Below, in pieces: positions 44,984 through 54,372 of a stretch of 64,000 bases of DNA (its first letter is position 1; the number at the start of each line of letters is the position of its first letter). This DNA is from Planctomycetota bacterium (GTDB taxonomy: Bacteria > Planctomycetota > UBA1135 > UBA2386): contig JADJPQ010000003.1 in assembly GCA_016713175.1 (NCBI GenBank), forward strand, positions 124,001 through 188,000. The letters run 5' to 3'. The notes beneath the pieces are model-generated. The model had not been told where the DNA came from and ran no database searches. It saw nothing but the letters and a program-made list of their open reading frames with translations. A program made the position numbers and the translations under genes.

Positions 44984-46215
44984 GGCGCACTCCGCAGCGC
45001 CAGCACCGGATCGAGTCGGGAAGCCGCGCGCGCCGGCAGCCAACCGGCGACGAACCCGATCAGCGCCAGCAGGCCCGCGACCGCCGCGGCCAAGAGCGGC
45101 GGCAGGAACGGCTCACCGACCTGCGCCGTGATCGGCGTGGCGCGAAGCACTGCAATCAGTGCAACGGCCAGCAGCACGCCGCCACCGGCGCCCGAACCGA
45201 CCAGGGCGGCCGCCTGCAGCAACCACTCGCGTCGGATCGTCGTCGGTCGCGCCCCGAGCGCCATTTTCAGACCGATCTCGCCAGTGCGCCGCCGGACCAA
45301 CAGGTGCATCAGATGCGCGACGCCGAGCCCGCCGACCAGCGCAGTGAACCCGCCGCCGACGCCGAGCATCGTGTGGAAGGCGAGGAAGATGAAGAACATC
45401 ATCCGCTGCTGCTCAGTGGTATCCCAGACCGACAACGCCTCGGTGTCGCTCGGGTCGAAGCGCAGGCGCCGGGCCAGCGCCGCGACCACCGCGGCCGTGC
45501 ATTCGGCCTGCCGACGCGGATCCCTGGCGCGAAACACGACGTCGTCGACGAACGGATCGGTGAACACCGCACCGTAGGTCGTCGCCGGAATCCACGCGCG
45601 GTCGCGATCGAGCCCGCCGTAGTCGCTGTCCTGGTCCTTGCCGACCATGACACCGATCACCAGGAACGCCGCCGCTCGCAGCACCAGCGTCCTGCCCACC
45701 GGATCGACAGCACCGAACAGCCGCCGGGCCAGCGCATCGCCGAGGAAGATCACGCGCCGCCGCTGCGCCGAATCGGTGGCCGACAACCACCGACCGCCCG
45801 GCTGAGGCACGAGTTGCCGCAACCGTGCGAACGACTCGTCGACGCCGGACAACGGCACGCGATGCACGGCGGCGCCGGTGCGCACCCGTTCGGTGATCGT
45901 GAACTCGGCGCTGATCGCCTCGAGTTCGGGCACGGCATCGGGTAGCGCCCGCACATCGGCGTGCCGCAGGGACAGCGTCCGCCCGCGCGGAAACCCCTGC
46001 CAGGACAGGGTCGTGCGCTGCGGCCATGCGATCGCGATGCCATCGCCCAGTGCGCGCTGCCGGTTGGCGAACAGTTCCTCGAACCCGAACGAGAACGCCA
46101 GCAGCAGCACCAACGACAACGTGCCCCAGGCGACCGCGCCGAGCGTCAGCAGCGCGCGCAGCTTCTGGCCGCGCAGTTCCCGCCACAGTTCGCCGAGGTT
46201 GTCGCGCAGGCTCAT
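44980..46215 (-). CDS. MacB-type ABC transporter permease (second)
   Basis: 411 residues. N-terminal helix (LRALLTLGAVAWGTLSLVLLLAFSFGFEELF), a periplasmic domain (VIFLGDALARRLFGAVDPVGRTLVLRAAAFLVIGVMVGKDQDSDYGGLDRDRAWIPATTYG) and three C-terminal helices with EIGLKMALGARPTTIRREWLLQ. MacB/FtsX topology as in its neighbour. The ATG overlaps the adaptor stop by four bases. Confidence 0.85.
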   Translation of the reverse strand: MSLRDNLGELWRELRGQKLRALLTLGAVAWGTLSLVLLLAFSFGFEELFANRQRALGDGIAIAWPQRTTLSWQGFPRGRTLSLRHADVRALPDAVPELEAISAEFTITERVRTGAAVHRVPLSGVDESFARLRQLVPQPGGRWLSATDSAQRRRVIFLGDALARRLFGAVDPVGRTLVLRAAAFLVIGVMVGKDQDSDYGGLDRDRAWIPATTYGAVFTDPFVDDVVFRARDPRRQAECTAAVVAALARRLRFDPSDTEALSVWDTTEQQRMMFFIFLAFHTMLGVGGGFTALVGGLGVAHLMHLLVRRRTGEIGLKMALGARPTTIRREWLLQAAALVGSGAGGGVLLAVALIAVLRATPITAQVGEPFLPPLLAAAVAGLLALIGFVAGWLPARAASRLDPVLALRSAP

Positions 46216-47285
46216 GGCCGCGAAGCCGTGCGTTCGAACACGACGTCGCCGACCCGCAGGCCGTCGCGCACTTCGACGGTCAGCCCGTCGCCGAGGCCGA
46301 GCGTGACGGACCGTTCCTGCGGCTGGCCGTCGGCACCCGGAACGCGCACGAAAGCCTGCTCGCCGCGATGCCAGACGACGCGTTCGGGGATGGTCGGCAC
46401 GTTCTCGACGCGCGCCAGTTCGACCTCGGCAACCGCCGAGTAGCCGGCCCGTAGTTGCGCGCCACTCGCGGGCTCGACGGCAATGCGAACATCGAACAAC
46501 GCAGCGTTGTCCTGCCGGCGGGCGCGCAGTCCGATCTCGACGACCTTGCCGGCGAGCGCGACGCCGGGCAGCGCGCCGAGCGTGATGCGGCCGGCCATGC
46601 CGACCTGCAACCGGCCGACATCGATCTCGTCGACCGTGCCGCGGAACACCGGGGCATCGAGATCGCCCAGCACCGCGACGACCGTGCCGAGGCCAAAGTT
46701 GCTCGCCGGCGTCACCGGATCGCCGATCCGCGCGAGCTGCAGCACGTGGCCGGCGACGGGAGCGCGAACGACGAAGTCGATCGTCCGCCCATCGATCTCG
46801 ACCTTGCCTTCGCGCAGAAGCCGCAGCGATTCCTCGGCCGAACGGCGTCCGCGCTCTGCCGACAGCTGCATACGCTGCAGGTTGCGGTCGCCCTGCAGCA
46901 TCCGCGTCAGATGCGACAGCAGGTGTTCGCCCTGGGCGAATTCACGCGCGGTCGCCTCGCCTTCGGCGGCGGCCAGCAACTGCCGCTCGGCCGCCAGCAG
47001 ATCGCGCTCGGTCAGCGCCGGCCACACCTCGCACAGCGGATCACCGGCGGCGACTTTCTGGCCGGGTGTCACATGATGGCGGCGCACGAAGCCGGCCAGC
47101 GCGGTGTTGACCTGCGCTTCCTGGGCAGGCTCGACGACGCCGGTCGCCACCGCCTTGCGGACGACCGTGCCGGTGGCGACGACCAAGGTGCCGGTGTCCG
47201 CGGCGCGCGCATCGCCGCGCACGAGCAACCAGACGGGAACGGCCAGCAACAGCAGCAGGACGGCAGCTACGAACAGTCTTGGCAT
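46212..47285 (-). CDS. MacA/HlyD-type periplasmic adaptor
   Basis: 357 residues. An N-terminal membrane anchor (LFVAAVLLLLLAVPVWLLVRG), a biotinyl-lipoyl-like domain (VNTALAGFVRRHHVTPGQKVAAGDPLCEV, FVVRAPVAGHVLQLARIGDPV), a coiled-coil hairpin and a beta-barrel end. First gene of an overlapping four-gene operon with two MacB permeases and an ATPase, all coupled by 4-8 bp overlaps. The set resembles a tripartite MacAB-type exporter, although no TolC-like gene lies in the window. Confidence 0.88.
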   Translation of the reverse strand: MPRLFVAAVLLLLLAVPVWLLVRGDARAADTGTLVVATGTVVRKAVATGVVEPAQEAQVNTALAGFVRRHHVTPGQKVAAGDPLCEVWPALTERDLLAAERQLLAAAEGEATAREFAQGEHLLSHLTRMLQGDRNLQRMQLSAERGRRSAEESLRLLREGKVEIDGRTIDFVVRAPVAGHVLQLARIGDPVTPASNFGLGTVVAVLGDLDAPVFRGTVDEIDVGRLQVGMAGRITLGALPGVALAGKVVEIGLRARRQDNAALFDVRIAVEPASGAQLRAGYSAVAEVELARVENVPTIPERVVWHRGEQAFVRVPGADGQPQERSVTLGLGDGLTVEVRDGLRVGDVVFERTASRP

Positions 47286-47368
47286 GGGATCCGGCTCGGG
47301 GTCTTCCGATGCGGAACATCGGGCCGAGATTCCGGAAACGTAGCGCGCGCGCCGCCGAGCGCGCCGGT

Positions 47369-48757
47369 TCAGCCGCGCTGCTGCTCGATCTCCGTCAACC
47401 GCTGGCGACAGGCATCGTACTCGGGCCGGTTCTTCTCGAGTCGCTCGACGAACGGCTTCTTGCGACTGGCCATGTTCTTCAGGTTGGTGTTGTGGCCCTG
47501 CACCGCGTCCTGGTATCGATCGAGGTACAGGCGCTTGCGCGGGTCGTTCTTGGCCGCCTGCAACTCGGCGCGCGCGGCGTCGCGCTTCTTCGTGACCCGC
47601 TCGATCTCGGCATCGAGCCTGTCGACCTCGGCGGCATCCTTGGTGACGGCCTTCTCCAGCACCGTCGTCCGCTCGCGCAGTTCCTTCAGGTTCGGCACCA
47701 GCAGCAGCGGCTTCGGCTTGGTGGCGCCTTTTGGCATCATCGCAGCCCGCAGTTCCTTGGCGGCGACCCGACGCGCCTCCAGATCGCTCTCGGCCAGGGC
47801 CCGCCGCAGCAGATGCAGATCGCGCAGCACATCATCCTGGGTCAGGACCGGGTCGAACTGCGAGTCCTCGGCAAAGCTCCCGTACGCAGTGAGCTTCAGG
47901 AACCGTTCCACCAGCTCCACGGTCCTGGCCGGCTTGAACTCGGGCCCCATCGATGCATGCACCTCGGCCAACGCGTAGCAATACGCCGGATGATCGGGCT
48001 GCAGATCGAGCATCGCCGTCAGCATCTGCGCCGCGCGCTTCTGGTCGCCGTCGCGCCGGGCCTGGATCAGGTTCTCGCGCAGGTCCCGCAGCCGCGGATC
48101 GGCGAGCCGCCACAACGCGATGTGCTGGCCGCGTTCGAGCACGTCGATGAAGTCGGCCAGGCGGTCGCGCATCCACACCAGTTCGTCCGCGCGTTCGCGC
48201 AGCTCGGGCAGGAACTCGCGCAACAGCCCCATGCGGCCCAGCGCCGACACGGCCTGCACCGCCGGACTCTCCAGCGACTTGCGCAGCTTCTCGAAGCAGC
48301 TCCTGGCGAGCTCGAAGTTCTGCACCGGCGACGCCACACCGAACGCCTCGCCAAGCGCGTACAGCACCCGCGGGTCATCTGGAATCGCCCGCTGCAGCTC
48401 GAACAACAGCGGGATCATCCGCTCGGGTCGGCCGCGGCGACGGTGCAGGCTGACGAAGTCGAGCAGGCCGGTGACCGTCTTCTCGCCGAAAGCGGGCAGC
48501 ACCTCGCCAGCGTCGCGGTACTGGTCGACCAGCTGCTGCACCGCTTCGGCTTCGAGCCGTTCGCCGAGTGCCCGCCGATAGTCGTCGAGCGCCTTCACGA
48601 CGGCAACCGCGTTGACCGCGGTCGCAGCGACGTCGTGGCCGATCGCGATGTAGCGCCGCAACTTGTCCACCCAGTCCGGCACCTCCTGGCCGCGAACCGT
48701 CGATCCAGACAGGCACAGAACGGCCGACAGGGCGAGGCGCAAGTAACTCGTGTTCAT
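47369..48757 (-). CDS. Exported helical (TPR-like) protein with C-terminal coiled coil
   Basis: 462 residues. Signal peptide (YLRLALSAVLCLSGSTVRGQ), then helical repeats (PERMIPLLFELQRAIPDDPRVLYALGEAFGVASPVQNFELARSCFEKL; HPAYCYALAEVHASMG) of the tetratricopeptide type, and a coiled-coil end (VLEKAVTKDAAEVDRLDAEIERVTKKRDAARAELQAAK). ATG at 48757; an alternative ATG at 48769 would add four residues. Unknown function. Confidence 0.65.
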   Translation of the reverse strand: MNTSYLRLALSAVLCLSGSTVRGQEVPDWVDKLRRYIAIGHDVAATAVNAVAVVKALDDYRRALGERLEAEAVQQLVDQYRDAGEVLPAFGEKTVTGLLDFVSLHRRRGRPERMIPLLFELQRAIPDDPRVLYALGEAFGVASPVQNFELARSCFEKLRKSLESPAVQAVSALGRMGLLREFLPELRERADELVWMRDRLADFIDVLERGQHIALWRLADPRLRDLRENLIQARRDGDQKRAAQMLTAMLDLQPDHPAYCYALAEVHASMGPEFKPARTVELVERFLKLTAYGSFAEDSQFDPVLTQDDVLRDLHLLRRALAESDLEARRVAAKELRAAMMPKGATKPKPLLLVPNLKELRERTTVLEKAVTKDAAEVDRLDAEIERVTKKRDAARAELQAAKNDPRKRLYLDRYQDAVQGHNTNLKNMASRKKPFVERLEKNRPEYDACRQRLTEIEQQRG

Positions 48758-48962
48758 GGCAATGCTCATGTCACCAACGCGTGCGCAGGGGGTCCCCGAA
48801 CGCACCGGATTGCCGGGCAATCGTCGCAGAACTCGACTTGGGTGCAACCGGCAACGGCGGCCCGACACCATTCCGTTCGTTGCGCACGACTTCTGCAACC
48901 GGGTACTGGCAACCGGCGGCGGCCGCGGACCATCCTCGGGTGGGCCCGCCGACCGCGGAGCG

Positions 48963-49922
48963 CTACTCCTCGGCTGGCCCGCCGCCGGCGGCGGCAACAT
49001 CCTCGGCGCCGATCTTCTTGGCGTCGAACTTCGCGGCGGCAGCGATCATCCTGGCCAGCGTCGCATCGAACTCCGGCGTCGCGTCGTCCTTGGCAAAGCG
49101 CAGCGGGTTGCAGCGCGCCACGACGAAGTTCTTCAGGTACGGACTCTCCAGTCCCTGCGCCTTCAGGCGGGCCACGGCCGCCGCCACCGTTTCATCGAGC
49201 TGTTGCAGCTGCGCCGCGCGGCGTTCTCGTTCGGCCAGCGCCTTGGCCATCGGCAGCGCGAGGAACGACTCCAACCGACGCAGCACCGGCCGGTAGACGC
49301 CACCGGCGAAGCGACCGTTCTGTTCGTAGCAGATGCCGAGCGTCAGCAGTTCGGGATCCTCGAACATCAGTGCGTGATCCTGTTCAGTGCCGCCGAGCGA
49401 CGTCGCCAGGTCGCGCGCCATCCGGATCACCTCCATCGCCTTCTCGCGCAGGTTGTGCGCCTTCTCGGTGTTCAGCGCGAGGATCTGGTAGGCGATCGTC
49501 TCGTCGGGCACCAACAGGCAGGTGATCGACGGCACCGCCAGCGCGCGCATGGCATGCAGACGATGGTTGCCATTCGACGTCCAGTAGCTGCCGTCGGCGC
49601 GCCGCACGGCGATGATCGGGTCGAGGAAGCGGTTCAGCTGGTCGATCCGTTCGGTCAGTCGCTTGACGTGGGTCGCCGACAGGTCGCGCTGGAACGGGGT
49701 CGGTTGCACCTTGTCGATCGGCAGGACCACCAGCAACTGCCATTGGCCGCCGAGTGGATCGCGCCAGGTGCCGACCACCGCGCCACCATCGCTTTCGACC
49801 TGTGCGGCGAGCGCTCCGACCGGTGCCGGCGGCTTGCCGTCGACGGTGGCGGTGGGCTGCAGACCGCGGGGCTCGGCAGCGGGCTTCTTGGAACGGCTGG
49901 CGCGGGCTTTCTTGGCGGCCAT
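48963..49922 (-). CDS. ParB-like nuclease-domain protein
   Basis: 319 residues. A Lys-rich N-terminus (AAKKARASRSKKPAAEPRG), then a ParB N-terminal-type domain (LVVLPIDKVQPTPFQRDLSATHVKRLTERIDQLNRFLDPIIAVRRADGSYWTSNGNHRLHAMRAL) with NGNHRLHAM in place of the GERR CTP-binding motif. The rest is helical. A chromosomal ParB normally has a helix-turn-helix and a ParA partner; neither is near here. It is more likely a DNA-associated protein of the ParB/Srx superfamily, such as a stand-alone DNA-binding regulator, than a partition protein. Confidence 0.7.
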   Translation of the reverse strand: MAAKKARASRSKKPAAEPRGLQPTATVDGKPPAPVGALAAQVESDGGAVVGTWRDPLGGQWQLLVVLPIDKVQPTPFQRDLSATHVKRLTERIDQLNRFLDPIIAVRRADGSYWTSNGNHRLHAMRALAVPSITCLLVPDETIAYQILALNTEKAHNLREKAMEVIRMARDLATSLGGTEQDHALMFEDPELLTLGICYEQNGRFAGGVYRPVLRRLESFLALPMAKALAERERRAAQLQQLDETVAAAVARLKAQGLESPYLKNFVVARCNPLRFAKDDATPEFDATLARMIAAAAKFDAKKIGAEDVAAAGGGPAEE

Positions 49923-50055
49923 CCCGGCGACGGTAGCGGCCGACCCGCGATCGGGCACGTCACAACGCGAGCAGTTCGCCGGCGGGCATTGGCGTCTGGG
50001 TGATGTACTCGTCGGCGTCCACCCGCGCCTGGCCTTGGCCGGCAGCACCTCTAGC

Positions 50056-51042
50056 ATGAACAGTCCGCGCATGACCCCCCTCCCCGATGACCTCGCCGCC
50101 GCCGTGCTCGCCGGCGATCGCACCGCCCTGGCGCGCGCGATCACGCTGGTCGAAAGCCGCTGCGACCGCGACATCGCCGCGGCCGAGGCGCTGTTGCAGA
50201 CCCTGCTGCCGCACACCGGCAAGGCCCTGCGGATCGGCATCACTGGCGCGCCAGGCGTCGGCAAGAGCACGCTGATCGAGGCCCTTGGCCTGCGGCTGTG
50301 CGCGCGCGGCCATCGCGTCGCGGTGCTCGCCGTCGATCCCAGTTCGAGCCGCAGCGGTGGCAGCATCCTCGGCGACAAGACCAGGATGGCCGAACTGGCG
50401 CGCGAGCCGAACGCGTTCATCCGGCCGTCCCCCGGTGGCGACACCCTCGGCGGCGTCGCCGCGCGCACCCGCGAAGCCCTGTTGGTCTGCGAGGCCGCCG
50501 GTTTCGATGTCGTGGCGGTCGAGACGATCGGCACCGGCCAATCCGAGGTCGCGGTGCACGGCATGGTCGACTTCTTCCTGCTGCTGTTGTCGCCGGCCGC
50601 CGGCGACGAACTGCAGGGCATCAAACGCGGCGTGATGGAACTGTGCGATGGTGTGCTGGTGCACAAGGCCGACGGCGATCTCGCCGCCGCCGCCGATCGC
50701 GCCGCGCAGCAGTGCCTGCTGGCGTTGCGCGTGCTGCACGCCGGTGACGCGCACAAGCCGCCGGTCGTGGTCGGATCGTCGCTGACCGGCCGCGGCCTCG
50801 ACGAGCTGTGGCAGCAGATCGAAGGCAGTCTGGCGCGAGCGCGTTCGGAAGGGCGACTGGCAGAGCGGCGGCGCCAGCAGGTCTTCGCCTGGCTCGACGA
50901 GGTGGTGCGCGACCGGCTGTTGCACGACTTCCTCGCCGACCCTGGAGTCGGCGCCGCGATGGCGCAGGCTCGCGACGACGTTGCGGCCGGCACCCGTCTG
51001 CCATCGGCAGTCGCGCGGGCGTTGATCGCCCGACGGCGGTGA
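50056..51042 (+). CDS. meaB: MeaB/ArgK-type G3E-related GTPase
   Basis: 328 residues. Walker A GAPGVGKS at 64-71, DPSSSRSGGSILGDKTRM, NAFIRPSPGGDTLGGVAARTREALLVCEAAGFDVVAVETIGTGQSEVAVHGMVDFFLLLLSPAAGDELQGIKRGVMELCD and VHKADGD (NKxD equivalent). This is the MeaB/ArgK family that protects methylmalonyl-CoA mutase or a related B12 mutase. No mutase gene lies in this window. Start at 50056; an in-frame ATG at 50071 is equally possible. A strong terminator lies 160 bp downstream. Confidence 0.92.
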   Translation: MNSPRMTPLPDDLAAAVLAGDRTALARAITLVESRCDRDIAAAEALLQTLLPHTGKALRIGITGAPGVGKSTLIEALGLRLCARGHRVAVLAVDPSSSRSGGSILGDKTRMAELAREPNAFIRPSPGGDTLGGVAARTREALLVCEAAGFDVVAVETIGTGQSEVAVHGMVDFFLLLLSPAAGDELQGIKRGVMELCDGVLVHKADGDLAAAADRAAQQCLLALRVLHAGDAHKPPVVVGSSLTGRGLDELWQQIEGSLARARSEGRLAERRRQQVFAWLDEVVRDRLLHDFLADPGVGAAMAQARDDVAAGTRLPSAVARALIARRR

Positions 51043-51059
51043 ATCCGCGCATCCTCGTA

Positions 51060-51233
51060 CGGCATTGACGCGCCGTTCACGAACAGCCGGCAAGATCGTG
51101 ACCGTCGGCGCCAACTGACTGACTGACCAACGACGACGAGCTCCGGCCGACACCCTTTCTGACCGTTCGTTCTGTAGCCTTTGTTCTGTAGCCTCGACGC
51201 GGCCTCCGGCACTCACTGTCGGAGGCCGTTTTT
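51060..51233 (+). ncRNA. Possible small RNA ending at a strong terminator
   Basis: Between the GTPase stop and the terminator lie 160 bases with a TTGACG (51065-51070), a CTGA tetranucleotide run (near 51115-51126), and a 14-base tandem repeat (TTCTGTAGCCT, at 51169 and 51183). No ORF is seen. It could be the GTPase 3' UTR or a separate small RNA; the two cannot be told apart by eye. Confidence 0.25.
51200..51233 (+). terminator. Rho-independent terminator
   Basis: Perfect 9-bp stem CGGCCTCCG (51200-51208) and CGGAGGCCG (51220-51228), 11-base loop and TTTTT at 51229-51233. Best terminator in the window. Confidence 0.9.
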
Positions 51234-51317
51234 CGTCGCCCCGCATGGCGATCACCGCGCTGGCACGCTTCGTACGCCGTTCGCACGGCATTCACGGCGA
51301 GATCGCAGACTGCCGGC

Positions 51318-51593
51318 ATGGACCATGAGACCCAGGACTATGCCACGTGTTCCGCCTGCGACCTCGGCGCCCGTCTGCAGGGCGAGCTCGATCAGGCCAG
51401 GGCCGCACAGAAGTTCCAGGAACATCGCTTCCGCAGCCTCGCGGCGGCAATCGCCGACGGCGCGCAGGATGTGCCGTTCGCGGCACTGCGCGAACTGATC
51501 GAAGCGCGCCGACACGTCAATGCCCTCGAGCAGGTGCTCGCTGGCGTGCTCGGCAACCACGAACCCGGAGGCTGCCATGCTGCGAGCGCATGA
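51318..51593 (+). CDS. Small helical protein
   Basis: 91 residues with a CSAC pair near the N-terminus and helical text (LGARLQGELDQARAAQKFQEHRFRSLAAAIADG; RELIEARRHVNALEQVLAGVLG). It overlaps the next small gene by 17 bp in a different frame. Unknown function. No ribosome site is clear at the ATG. Confidence 0.45.
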   Translation: MDHETQDYATCSACDLGARLQGELDQARAAQKFQEHRFRSLAAAIADGAQDVPFAALRELIEARRHVNALEQVLAGVLGNHEPGGCHAASA

Positions 51594-51915
51594 TGGCTCG
51601 TATCCCTTCGACCGCGACGAACCGGGCACCCGGCTGCACCTGCTGCTGCGTCGATGGCGCGCCGAAGAGCTGACGCTGCGGGCCGAACTCGCCATCCTGT
51701 CGGCCGACGCCGAACGCGCGCTGCGCGATGCGATCTGGAGCCGCCCCGGCGGTGAACCGATCCGCGCCGATGATCTGGCACGCTGTCAGGCCCTGCAGAC
51801 CGCGGTCGACGACCTGGCGATCGAGTTGTCGCACGTGCGCCTGGCCGTGCTGGGTGCCAGCGAGGAGTTGATGGCGCTACGCGACGCTCGGGTCGCCACG
51901 GCCCTCGCCGGCTGA
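51577..51915 (+). CDS. Small helical protein
   Basis: 112 residues (AHDGSYPFDRDEPGTRLHLLLRRWRAEELTLRAELAILSADAERALRDAI). GGAGG at 51567-51571 lies 5 bases before the ATG at 51577. Helical, with a possible coiled coil. Overlaps the previous gene and probably co-transcribed with it. Unknown function. Confidence 0.5.
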   Translation: MLRAHDGSYPFDRDEPGTRLHLLLRRWRAEELTLRAELAILSADAERALRDAIWSRPGGEPIRADDLARCQALQTAVDDLAIELSHVRLAVLGASEELMALRDARVATALAG

Positions 51916-51935
51916 GCCGGGGTCGATCGCGCGAC

Positions 51936-53684
51936 TCAGCGCGATGCCAGCGCCGTCAACGTGTGCCGTCCGGCCAACGGCGAATAGTGGTCCTCGCCGA
52001 CCATCCGGATCCAGATCCGCAGCAGACCGGTCTCCGGCCCCGCGAAGGCGTAGCCGCGCACACCGCAATAGCGCTGCGATCGATCGACCTTGCGGTACAC
52101 GTCGTCGCGCGGCGAACCGAGCGCCAGTTCGCCCCGCACGAGTCCCTGATCATCCAGCAACAGCACCTCGCCGATCACTGCGCGCGGATCCCGGCTGAAG
52201 GCCCAGGCCTGCACGCGCCCGACATCGGCCCGCACCGTGGTCAGACCATCGAAATTGCCGACCACGCGGGGATCGGCGCGCTCGCGCAGGCGTGCCGGAT
52301 CGACCTGCACCCGATGCCGCAACGGCCGCGGTGTCGTGAACGGCACGTGCTGCATCCGTTCCAGCCACGGCAAGCCGCGGAACTGCGACGGCGCGTTGTT
52401 GACCCGCTTCAGCACCTCTTCGTCTTCGACGATGCCGTGACGCAGCGCGATCGCGGCGACCGGCGACCAGGCGGCCTGATCGTAATAGTGCTGGCGGACA
52501 CCGGCACCACGTTGCCACGTACTGATCGTCAACAACACGATCGCCGCGACCGGCAGGAGCCGGACCCCGGCCCGGGGCAACGGCGGCAACGCCCGGGCCA
52601 GGCGCAGGACGGCATGGACGACGAGGCCGATTACACCGAGCCAGAACAGCATCGCCAGCGAGCCATAGCGCGACGACGTCGCCTGCCCGAGGCCGAAGCC
52701 CGAACGCCCGAATGCCGTGCCGAGCCCGTTGCCCAGGCCGTACATCGCCAGCATCACGAACGGCGCGACCATCGGCTGCGGGCCGGTCCGCCAGCGAGCG
52801 ACGATCGCCAGCACCGTCAGCACCGCGAACAGACCGACGCCGACGAGTCCGATCGCCACGGCGGTGCCGAGATGTTCGGTGAACGGCCAACCGAGGTAGA
52901 TGCCGAGATACTCGACGATCGAGCCCGGCTGGTCCTGCAACTGCGGATGGTTGGCCGGGCGGGTGCGGAACCACCACTGCCCCAGCCCGACCAGCACCGC
53001 CCCGGCGGCCAGCACGGCGAGCTGCACGCGGCGCAGTCCCGCGAGCGCGCCACCGACGAGCAGACCCGGCCACAGCGACAGGTTGGTGGTGTAGCTGATC
53101 GCACCGAGCAGCCCCAGCCCCACGACCGGCAGCAACCAGACCGCCGGATCACTGCGCTGCACCCGCGTCGCCGCCACCATCGCCGCCACGGCCAACGCGT
53201 TGGTGGTGATCCAGATCGCACCGCTGAAGCCCATCAAGTAGCTGTGCACCGACACCGGCGTGAACAGCAAGGCGGCGGCGGCGAACGCCACCATCGCGGT
53301 GGCGGGCAGGCGCCACCCGAACGCCCGCGCACTCATCGTCGCGACGCCGAACGCACTGCCGGCGGCGAGCAGGATCGCGAGCAGCGAAAGGCCACGGTTG
53401 TCACCCCCGGTCAGACCGAAGTTCAACGCGTACAGCAGCGTCGGGATCGTCACCGTGTGTTCGTTGGACTTGATCCCGAGCCAGCGCAGCGGATCCAGCG
53501 TGAACCGATCCTTGTCGATGACCTGGGCGATGTTGCCGTAGTAGTCGTTGTACTGCAGCGCACCAAAGCGCGGCAGGTCGACGAGCCAGGGGAGCGCCGG
53601 CAACAGCGCCATCAGCGCGATGAGGATCCAGCCAGGAAACCGCCAAGAGCCCGTACCGATCGCGGAGGTGTTCGTCGTGTTCAT
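51936..53684 (-). CDS. Polytopic membrane protein
   Basis: 582 residues with about 10-11 transmembrane segments, a periplasmic loop motif near the N-terminus (LPRFGALQYNDYYGNIAQVIDKDRFTLDPLRWLGIKSNEHTVTIPTLLYALNFGLTGGDNRGLSLL), and a C-terminal soluble beta domain of about 130 residues. Topology and loop recall the GT-C glycosyltransferases or DUF-type relatives; no confident family. The ATG at 53684 is preferred to a GTG at 53693. Confidence 0.7.
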   Translation of the reverse strand: MNTTNTSAIGTGSWRFPGWILIALMALLPALPWLVDLPRFGALQYNDYYGNIAQVIDKDRFTLDPLRWLGIKSNEHTVTIPTLLYALNFGLTGGDNRGLSLLAILLAAGSAFGVATMSARAFGWRLPATAMVAFAAAALLFTPVSVHSYLMGFSGAIWITTNALAVAAMVAATRVQRSDPAVWLLPVVGLGLLGAISYTTNLSLWPGLLVGGALAGLRRVQLAVLAAGAVLVGLGQWWFRTRPANHPQLQDQPGSIVEYLGIYLGWPFTEHLGTAVAIGLVGVGLFAVLTVLAIVARWRTGPQPMVAPFVMLAMYGLGNGLGTAFGRSGFGLGQATSSRYGSLAMLFWLGVIGLVVHAVLRLARALPPLPRAGVRLLPVAAIVLLTISTWQRGAGVRQHYYDQAAWSPVAAIALRHGIVEDEEVLKRVNNAPSQFRGLPWLERMQHVPFTTPRPLRHRVQVDPARLRERADPRVVGNFDGLTTVRADVGRVQAWAFSRDPRAVIGEVLLLDDQGLVRGELALGSPRDDVYRKVDRSQRYCGVRGYAFAGPETGLLRIWIRMVGEDHYSPLAGRHTLTALASR

Positions 53685-53792
53685 GTTCTGCACCGTGCGT
53701 GTCGACAGCGAACCTCCGGCCGGTGAAGGACCGACGAAGCGTGCATGTGTTTCGTGCGCGCGAGCCAGCCGCGCGTACGATCCGGCGTTGCC

Positions 53793-54338
53793 ATGCCGGA
53801 GATCCGCCTCGTCTCAGCCGCTGACTTCCCGGCCATCGCGGCGCTGACCAACCACTGGATCCGCACCACCGCGATCCACTTCGGCTACGACGACGTGACC
53901 GCCGACGAACTGCGGCAGGCGTGGCTCGAGCACCGCGACCTGTACCCGTGGTTGCTCGCCGAGGTCGCCGGCCGCTTCGCGGGCTATGCCAAGGCCTCGG
54001 TCTGGCGCGGCCGCACGGCCTATTCCTGGACCCCGGAGACCACGGTCTACGTGGCGCCGGACCAGCACCGCCACGGCATCGGTCGCCGGCTGTATGGCCG
54101 GCTGCTCGCGATGCTGAAGGAACAGGGCTTCCGCTCGGCGATCGGTGGCATCGCCCTGCCGAACGACGCCTCGGTCGCGTTGCACGAAGCCCTGGGCTTC
54201 GTGCACGTCGGCACCGTGCGCGACGCCGGCTACAAGTTCGGGCGCTGGCATGCCGTGGGCTTCTGGCAGGTCAGCCTGGGCGATGGCGGCGGCCCATTGC
54301 GGACGCCGTCCAATGCGTTCGCGGCCACGATGCCTTGA
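53793..54338 (+). CDS. GNAT N-acetyltransferase, phosphinothricin acetyltransferase-like
   Basis: 181 residues. EIRLVSAADFPAIAALTNHWIRTTAIHFGYDDVTADEL, VWRGRTAYSWTPETTVYVAPDQHRHGIGRRLYGRLLAMLKEQGFRSAIGGIALPNDASVALHEALGFVHVGTVRDAGYKFGRWHAVGFWQ. The wording is that of the Pat/Bar/YncA group (TVYV...GIGRRLY...LPNxxSxxLHExxGF...GxKFGxWxDVxxxQ). The substrate may be a phosphinothricin- or methionine sulfoximine-like amine. Start at 53793. Confidence 0.9.
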   Translation: MPEIRLVSAADFPAIAALTNHWIRTTAIHFGYDDVTADELRQAWLEHRDLYPWLLAEVAGRFAGYAKASVWRGRTAYSWTPETTVYVAPDQHRHGIGRRLYGRLLAMLKEQGFRSAIGGIALPNDASVALHEALGFVHVGTVRDAGYKFGRWHAVGFWQVSLGDGGGPLRTPSNAFAATMP

Positions 54339-54372
54339 CCGCAGCTACGACCGCAACCGCTGTGTGCGGACG

